A DNA stretch of 64,000 nucleotides from Woeseiaceae bacterium (GTDB lineage: Bacteria > Pseudomonadota > Gammaproteobacteria > Steroidobacterales > Woeseiaceae): the NCBI GenBank assembly GCA_013042375.1, contig JABDQH010000075.1, forward strand, positions 20,208 to 84,207. Direction: 5' to 3'. Positions 59,952 through 64,000 of the stretch are shown here, piece by piece; the first letter of the stretch is position 1; every line of letters starts with the position of its first letter. Below the pieces are notes generated by a model. It was not told where the DNA came from, did no database searches, and saw only the letters and a program-made list of their open reading frames with translations. The translations under genes and the position numbers were made by a program.

Positions 59952-60203
59952 ATGATGTTAGTAACGGTCGACGTCCTCAAGAACGCGCTGACCCCTGATC
60001 AAAAAGAGTTGCTGGTCGAGAAGATCACGGCCGCAATGGTCGAGATTGGGAGCGAAAACACCCGCCCGGCGACCTGGGTCAGGATCAGTGAATTTGAAAG
60101 CGGAGACTGGGCGATCGGCGGGCGGCGTTTGTCAGCCCACGACGTAATCGAGATGACGCGGGGGAATCTACCTCCGTTTCTCAAAATCAGCACGGGAAGC
60201 TGA
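59952..60203 (+). CDS. Tautomerase-family protein lacking the N-terminal proline
   Basis: 83 residues beginning MMLVTVDVLKNALTPDQKEL. The layout (LLVEKITAAMVEIGSENTRP, TWVRISEFESGDWAIGGRRL) is that of a 4-oxalocrotonate-tautomerase-like group. Family enzymes need a proline right after the initiator Met as catalytic base; neither of the two possible Met starts is followed by Pro. It is therefore either a non-tautomerase paralogue or an inactive homologue. It starts nine bases after the DUF1566 gene. Confidence 0.8.
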   Translation: MMLVTVDVLKNALTPDQKELLVEKITAAMVEIGSENTRPATWVRISEFESGDWAIGGRRLSAHDVIEMTRGNLPPFLKISTGS

Positions 60204-60204
60204 A

Positions 60205-60618
60205 GTGAAATTCCAAGAGATAACTGCAATCGTGCTGGTCGCGCTGTGCATGTATTCAAGCACGGCACTCGCAAAACTCGAAGCTCGCACTGACGTATCC
60301 GCGCGCCGCGCCAATGCGCCTGCGAGTTACCACCACGCGGTTATTCCCACCAGGCTTGCAGCGTTTGAACAAAACGTCGAGTCGGGCAATCGGGCCCGTG
60401 AAGCTTTGATTACAAATCCCGCTGTTGGGGAGCTTTTTCTCAAAGGTCTCGCCGATTACCGTAACTTGCCACCCAGAGTTCGCTGCATTGGTCGCAGCTC
60501 GAATCAAGGAGTTAGAATAGCCAAACCGCTCCTAAATGCGGTGTCGATCGTTGCGAAAAATGGGTCGCAATGGCGGTCAGTTGCGTTCCGAAATACCCCA
60601 ACTAAAGCTTTTCGATGA
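60205..60618 (+). CDS. Small secreted protein of unknown function
   Basis: 137 residues with a GTG start directly after the tautomerase stop. The N-terminus (MKFQEITAIVLVALCMYSST) is a signal peptide with cleavage near ALA-KL. The mature part has HHAVIPTRLAAFEQNVESGN and AREALITNPAVGELFLKGLA and a single Cys in RVRCIGRS. No family is recognised; the basic, low-complexity last 35 residues raise the possibility of a C-terminal frameshift. Confidence 0.55.
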   Translation: MKFQEITAIVLVALCMYSSTALAKLEARTDVSARRANAPASYHHAVIPTRLAAFEQNVESGNRAREALITNPAVGELFLKGLADYRNLPPRVRCIGRSSNQGVRIAKPLLNAVSIVAKNGSQWRSVAFRNTPTKAFR

Positions 60619-60690
60619 CTGTTGATCCTTTGTAGCCCTTTGGCAATGGCATCAGGTGGGCGGGATTCTTGCTGACCGAAATAGCTACGA

Positions 60691-60721
60691 GCGCTCAGGG
60701 CCCCGAGGGGGCCCTGAGCGC
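60691..60721 (+). terminator. Perfect 14-bp hairpin after the cupin-cluster
   Basis: GCGCTCAGGGCCCC (60691-60704) pairs fully with GGGGCCCTGAGCGC (60708-60721) around GAG. It lies 73 bases after the last gene of the 58.5-60.6 kb cluster and before the next promoter-like motif. No T-run follows. A terminator is the simplest reading. Confidence 0.65.
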
Positions 60722-60766
60722 ATACGCGAGAGGCAACTCCTGGTCGCCAGGGGCCGGCCAGGTCTC

Positions 60767-60793
60767 CTGAGGTAGAATGAGGGCTACTGCCCC
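60767..60793 (+). repeat. 27-bp motif, copy 1 (promoter-like)
   Basis: The sequence CTGAGGTAGAATGAGGGCTA continues CTGCCCC. It shares 19 of 27 positions with copies at 62101 and 62652 (pattern CTGAnnTnnnATGAnGGCTn then CTGnCCC). It contains a -10-like TAGAAT (60773-60778), 54 bases before the lipoprotein start. Confidence 0.55.
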
Positions 60794-60832
60794 GTCGCAG
60801 CCGCTCAACTCAGGCACAGGAATCCCGGGAGT

Positions 60833-61909
60833 ATGCGCGCACGAAGAATATACCTGGCCGTCTTTTCTATGCTTCTCGCAGGCATTGCCGGGTGCGGCGG
60901 CGGAAGCAACACTGCGGATCCCGGCCCGGATCCGGAACCTGTCATTGAGTCAAGGACCGTCGACCTTCTCGACTATGTCGGCGATTCGATCAGGTATGTG
61001 CAGACATTTTCCGAAGGTTATTTCGTCCCCACCGTATCGGAAGCGGATCAGTTCAGCTCCGTCGTCGTCAGCCTCATGAACCAGGACCTGCAAAATGCTC
61101 TGTTTGCAGCGGGCAACATCGGCTTGCGGTTGCTGAGGATCATCGACACCGGTGCCGGCAACAACGAATTGTACTGCCTTGAAGAAGTCGCTCTGCGGGG
61201 CCAGGGTTTCTATTGCGTGGATTTCGACTCCTCGAGCACGCATCATATTTCTGCACCTCACCCGTTGTTCGACAGCCGCACGAACACCGAGTCCGTGACG
61301 GTGATGCGTGGGACGGGGGCGCGGTTCCTGTCGGTGTCGACGACCCACCGGTGCTCGAATGGCGCGACGTCGTCGTGTTCCGGTACGACCTCGGTCTGCG
61401 GAGAAACCGGCGCTTACAAGGTCTCCGATGCTGCGCACAGTGTCGATTCCTTCTTCTATCACTTCGGCAAGACTGTCCACGACAGAAGCGCATCTACCCA
61501 TACAATACAATTGCATGGATGCGGTTCGTCGGCGTGTCCATCGAATAATGACAATGCAGATATCGTCGCCCGATTGAGCGCAGGCACAACGGACGACCTC
61601 CCGGCGACAGAACTCGTCAACGTGCTCAATGCAGAACTGAACGAGGAACTATCGCCGCTTCAACAGGGGTCATCGGTGAGCTGCAGCGAGCCATCCGAGG
61701 ACAAGCGTTTGTGCGGTACGACCAATACGCTTGGCCGCTACATCAACGGTCAGGCAGACCCTTGCGAGAACAGTGCTTCGGTGTTCGCCGACTCTCGATG
61801 GCTGCATATCGAGCAGAACGCGAACATTCGCCGCGACGACGGCGCCGGAGACAGCGTAACGCCGAATACGCTGGTCAATGCAATCAATGACTTGTTTGAA
61901 AGTTTGTGA
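60833..61909 (+). CDS. Hypothetical lipoprotein rich in Cys and His motifs
   Basis: 358 residues. The N-terminus ends in LLAGIAGCGGGSN, a lipobox (Cys21) followed by a Gly/Asn-rich linker. The mature protein has several Cys/His motifs: LYCLEEV, GFYCVDFDSS, HHISAPHPLFDSRTN, VSTTHRCSNGATSS, VSDAAHSVDSFFYHFGKTVH, CGSSACPSNND. I recall similar proteins of unnamed function with the APHP and THRC motifs, but cannot give a function. Secondary zinc or metal binding is a guess. Confidence 0.72.
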   Translation: MRARRIYLAVFSMLLAGIAGCGGGSNTADPGPDPEPVIESRTVDLLDYVGDSIRYVQTFSEGYFVPTVSEADQFSSVVVSLMNQDLQNALFAAGNIGLRLLRIIDTGAGNNELYCLEEVALRGQGFYCVDFDSSSTHHISAPHPLFDSRTNTESVTVMRGTGARFLSVSTTHRCSNGATSSCSGTTSVCGETGAYKVSDAAHSVDSFFYHFGKTVHDRSASTHTIQLHGCGSSACPSNNDNADIVARLSAGTTDDLPATELVNVLNAELNEELSPLQQGSSVSCSEPSEDKRLCGTTNTLGRYINGQADPCENSASVFADSRWLHIEQNANIRRDDGAGDSVTPNTLVNAINDLFESL

Positions 61910-61946
61910 TGCTCCGAGAGTTTTATAGCCGCTAAAGGATGCTCAA

Positions 61947-62045
61947 ATGCCAAATCGAATAATTAAATTAAGAATCGTGGTATTCGTAGTTCTCATGCTT
62001 GTACTCGTCCTGCTCGCGTATTTCTATGGTGCTGTTCCGCTGTAG
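61947..62045 (+). CDS. 32-residue single-helix membrane peptide
   Basis: The frame reads MPNRIIKLRIVVFVVLMLVL then VLLAYFYGAVPL and a TAG stop. A basic N-terminus and one hydrophobic helix of about 20 residues fit a small inner-membrane protein. AAAGGA (61934-61939) lies seven bases before the ATG. It sits 37 bases after the lipoprotein stop. No similar peptide is known to me; conservation would decide. Confidence 0.5.
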   Translation: MPNRIIKLRIVVFVVLMLVLVLLAYFYGAVPL

Positions 62046-62100
62046 GCGCACGACCTGCACGTTTCACCGTCAGGCACTGTATCGCCGACGGTCGAGTGAC

Positions 62101-62127
62101 CTGAGATTTAATGATGGCTTCTGACCC
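62101..62127. repeat. 27-bp motif, copy 2
   Basis: CTGAGATTTAATGATGGCTT continuing CTGACCC; same pattern as copies 1 and 3. It abuts the stop codon of the minus-strand cytochrome c'-like gene, so any promoter activity on the plus strand would be antisense to that gene. Confidence 0.5.
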
Positions 62128-62586
62128 TCAGGAGTCGTTTGGAATTTCGGTGGCAGTAGCGTGACTGAGAGCCGCCGCAACCCTCTCTTTGTACGTGCTG
62201 TGACATGCCAGGCATCCTTCAATCAAGCTCTGATAGCCAGAAATCACCGCATCACGATCGCGCAGGCTGGCGGCGGCGCTAATCTCGATCGACAGGTCAT
62301 GCACAAGATTATCGAGCTGCTTGAACGCCGCCATCTCCGGCCCCAGCTCTGCCGCCACAAGCTGTACCTGCGCGGAAGGAATTTTCGGGTGCCGGGCAAT
62401 CGCGGTGGCTCCACGTGCGATCTGCTCGAAGTCGTCCATCAGTAACCCGTCGGAAATATCTACCAGGTTGTTGCGTAGCTCCTGCATGATGTCTTTCAAT
62501 TCCGGTCCCTCACTGGTCAAAGTGACTGTGGGAGCGAAGATGAACAAGAGGCTGGCTATCGCTATGAGTCCTGTCGTATTCATCAT
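62128..62586 (-). CDS. Cytochrome c'-like (class II) protein
   Basis: 152 residues with a signal-like N-terminus (MMNTTGLIAIASLLFIFAPT). A single heme motif is close to the C-terminus, EGCLACHSTYKERVA (Cys125, Cys128, His129), preceded by about 100 residues of amphipathic helix. This order, a four-helix bundle with a C-terminal CxxCH, is that of class II cytochromes c (c' or c556) in the periplasm. The ligand, such as nitric oxide, or redox partner is unknown. Confidence 0.8.
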   Translation of the reverse strand: MMNTTGLIAIASLLFIFAPTVTLTSEGPELKDIMQELRNNLVDISDGLLMDDFEQIARGATAIARHPKIPSAQVQLVAAELGPEMAAFKQLDNLVHDLSIEISAAASLRDRDAVISGYQSLIEGCLACHSTYKERVAAALSHATATEIPNDS

Positions 62587-62651
62587 GATTCCTCGTTATT
62601 GCAGCGATTCTCTCTACCAGTGTCGTGCAGTATAGCTGCCGCTCAGGCGAT

Positions 62652-62678
62652 CTGATGTAAGATGACGGCTCCTGGCCC
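62652..62678 (+). repeat. 27-bp motif, copy 3 (promoter-like)
   Basis: CTGATGTAAGATGACGGCTC continuing CTGGCCC, matching copies 1 and 2. A TAAGAT (-10-like, 62658-62663) lies 119 bases before the alpha/beta hydrolase start. No clear -35 box is seen. Confidence 0.5.
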
Positions 62679-62781
62679 TGAGTCGACACAGGGCATTCCG
62701 CATTCTGTTGGGCCGTTTTCTGTCGCCTGATTCTCAACACGCGTATTTCATCCGCGCAATGGACAAACTGGGTTTATCCGC

Positions 62782-63969
62782 GTGCCTCTATTGAATCGCT
62801 CACAAATACCTGATGTCCGTGGCACTGCACGTATGGTTGTCGACGCGGCGGAAGCGACCACCGGCGTCGTTGAGAAAATGCACCGGACCATACAGGCGCA
62901 CCCGGGACCAATGGGTGCTCCAGCGCCTGATCGTACGCGTGGAATTACGGGGTTGGTCTATCGCAATATTCGAACAGGCATTCGCCTGGTCGGTCGGGCC
63001 ATAGATGTCAGTCTCGCGCCTTTGGCGGTATTGCTGCCCGAGGGCAAATCTTCGCCTGCACGAGACGCATACCGGTCCGCGGTGAACGGCGTGTGTGGTG
63101 ACTACCTGTTTCGCACCGGAAACCCGCTTGCAATCGACATGAGCCTCCGTTTCCGCGGCCGCCCGGTCAACCTTGGCGACCCGATGAGCATGATCGAGCA
63201 GCACAGTGATGTAGCGCCGGCGCCGAGGAAACTCCTCGTGCTCGTGCACGGGCTTTGTGCGAACGACAGACATTGGAATCGCGACGGACACGACCATGGC
63301 GCAGCGCTTGCGGAGGAACTCGGCTATCTACCGCTTTACCTGCGCTACAACAGCGGTATGCAGATCTCGAGTAACGGACAGGCATTCGCGGAACTGCTTG
63401 AGCGTATGATCAGCAGCTGGACGCTGCCGCCGGAGCAGCTCGTAATCATGGGACACAGCATGGGCGGACTGGTCGCTCGTAGCGCATGTCACCACGGTCG
63501 CGCGGCAGGACACGCCTGGTTGAAGCATCTTGGCAAGCTCGTGTTTCTCGGCACACCGCATCATGGAGCACCACTGGAGCGCGGCGGGCATGGGCTCGAA
63601 TTTCTCATGGATCTGAGCCCTTACTCAATGCCGCTCGCGCGCATTAGCAAAGCACGCAGCGCTGGCATCACTGACTTGCGCCAAGGCACGGTCTCGGCCG
63701 CGCAACATGATGTGCCGCTGCCTTCAGGCGTAGAGTGTTATGCGCTGGCGGCTGTGCGTGCCGCCGAGCGAACCATACTTAGCGAGCGGTTGATTGGGGA
63801 CGGTCTTGTGCCGCTTGACAGCGCTCTTGGACAGCATCGCGATACCGCGAGAAAGCTGGCAATTCCGGAGAACCGTCAATGGATCGGGTACGGGATGGGA
63901 CATGGCGATCTCTTGAGCCGCGCCGATGTGTATGCCCGGATTCGCGGCTGGTTGCGACAATCGGCCTGA
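62782..63969 (+). CDS. Alpha/beta hydrolase, PGAP1/esterase-like
   Basis: 395 residues with a GTG start (an ATG at 62833 is possible but no nearer to the core). The N-terminal 145 residues contain amphipathic helices without a signal peptide. The hydrolase core begins at KLLVLVHGLCANDRHWNRDG, the nucleophile elbow is MGHSMGGLVARSA (Ser226), LVFLGTPHHGAPLERGG follows, and the C-terminal IGYGMGHGDLLSRADV carries the likely catalytic His. It probably cleaves an ester bond of a lipid or other hydrophobic compound; the substrate is unknown. Confidence 0.88.
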   Translation: MPLLNRSQIPDVRGTARMVVDAAEATTGVVEKMHRTIQAHPGPMGAPAPDRTRGITGLVYRNIRTGIRLVGRAIDVSLAPLAVLLPEGKSSPARDAYRSAVNGVCGDYLFRTGNPLAIDMSLRFRGRPVNLGDPMSMIEQHSDVAPAPRKLLVLVHGLCANDRHWNRDGHDHGAALAEELGYLPLYLRYNSGMQISSNGQAFAELLERMISSWTLPPEQLVIMGHSMGGLVARSACHHGRAAGHAWLKHLGKLVFLGTPHHGAPLERGGHGLEFLMDLSPYSMPLARISKARSAGITDLRQGTVSAAQHDVPLPSGVECYALAAVRAAERTILSERLIGDGLVPLDSALGQHRDTARKLAIPENRQWIGYGMGHGDLLSRADVYARIRGWLRQSA

Positions 63970-64000
63970 TAATAAAAAGAGAAGCCGCGCTCTCATGAGC

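Noticed and set aside
1..64000. CRISPR arrays, prophage or insertion sequences
   Set aside because: No regularly spaced repeats, cas genes, integrases, transposases or phage structural genes were seen. The inverted repeats found are REP-like or terminator-like.
1..64000. tRNA or rRNA genes
   Set aside because: Scanning intergenic regions by eye found no cloverleaf or rRNA sequence; all gaps are under 300 bases. A covariance search would be needed to exclude small RNAs.

Overview
The window is chromosomal DNA of a GC-rich Gram-negative bacterium. It holds about 61 protein genes, no rRNA, no tRNA that I can see, no CRISPR array and no insertion sequence or prophage. Many lipoprotein signals, a LolA-like chaperone, an outer-membrane barrel, a PssA with the CDP-alcohol phosphotransferase motif, Kbp/YgaU, AI-2E, YeaQ and YadG/YadH-type genes, plus a REP-like repeat, point to a gammaproteobacterium. 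The mix of secreted peptidases, an Asp-box propeller protein, an HMG-CoA reductase and a wax-ester synthase suits a marine or sediment heterotroph of the Woeseiales/Steroidobacterales/Xanthomonadales kind. That placement is inference only.

Layout. 0-4.3 kb: the 3' end of a GMC oxidoreductase gene, then a leftward operon of WS/DGAT acyltransferase, HMG-CoA reductase and a DUF2505 protein. 4.4-10.3 kb: a MetX-like hydrolase, a sodium:solute symporter with a small membrane partner, an ABC-2 exporter and a PHB-depolymerase-like lipoprotein. 10.34-10.48 kb: the decayed 3' end of an acyl-CoA synthetase gene. 10.5-18.7 kb: envelope and secreted proteins (lipoproteins, an Lgt paralogue, an M64 peptidase, an NHL-like membrane protein, an acidic pair, an ExeM/NucH nuclease). 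18.7-21.9 kb: pirin and azoreductase genes divergent from a LysR gene across a palindromic control region, then an NAD(P)-binding protein. 22-24 kb: a small secreted protein, an AI-2E transporter and a CBS-domain protein. 24.1-29.2 kb: a compact five-gene envelope export cassette (LolA-like protein, two FtsX-type permeases, ATPase, outer-membrane barrel). 29.2-39.2 kb: hemerythrin, DUF937, Kbp, M48 peptidase-TPR, PssA, a large zinc metalloprotease, a PutP-like symporter, and a secreted protein coupled to an ECF sigma and a putative anti-sigma gene.

39.3-50.5 kb is a nucleoside-scavenging island: HAD phosphatase, CNT transporter, DeoB; then, on the other strand, thioesterase, small membrane proteins and a lipoprotein amidohydrolase of the MTA/SAH/adenosine deaminase type; then a PhyH-type 2-oxoglutarate dioxygenase abutting DeoA, a second CNT transporter, nucleoside hydrolase and ribokinase. 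Together these could deaminate purine nucleosides outside the cytoplasm, import nucleosides, split them by phosphorolysis or hydrolysis, and feed the pentose into central metabolism. The dioxygenase next to DeoA, nucleoside hydrolase and ribokinase is the most original arrangement in the window.

50.5-64 kb: a very large Asp-box secreted protein, an opine-dehydrogenase-like enzyme, a GFA protein, an O-acetylhomoserine sulfhydrylase-like enzyme, a winged-helix/TPR regulator divergent from a four-gene cluster (cupin, coiled-coil DUF1566 protein, Pro-less tautomerase, small secreted protein), a Cys/His-rich lipoprotein, a 32-residue membrane peptide, a cytochrome c'-like protein and an alpha/beta hydrolase. 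A 27-bp motif occurs three times in this last part. No intergenic gap reaches 300 bases.
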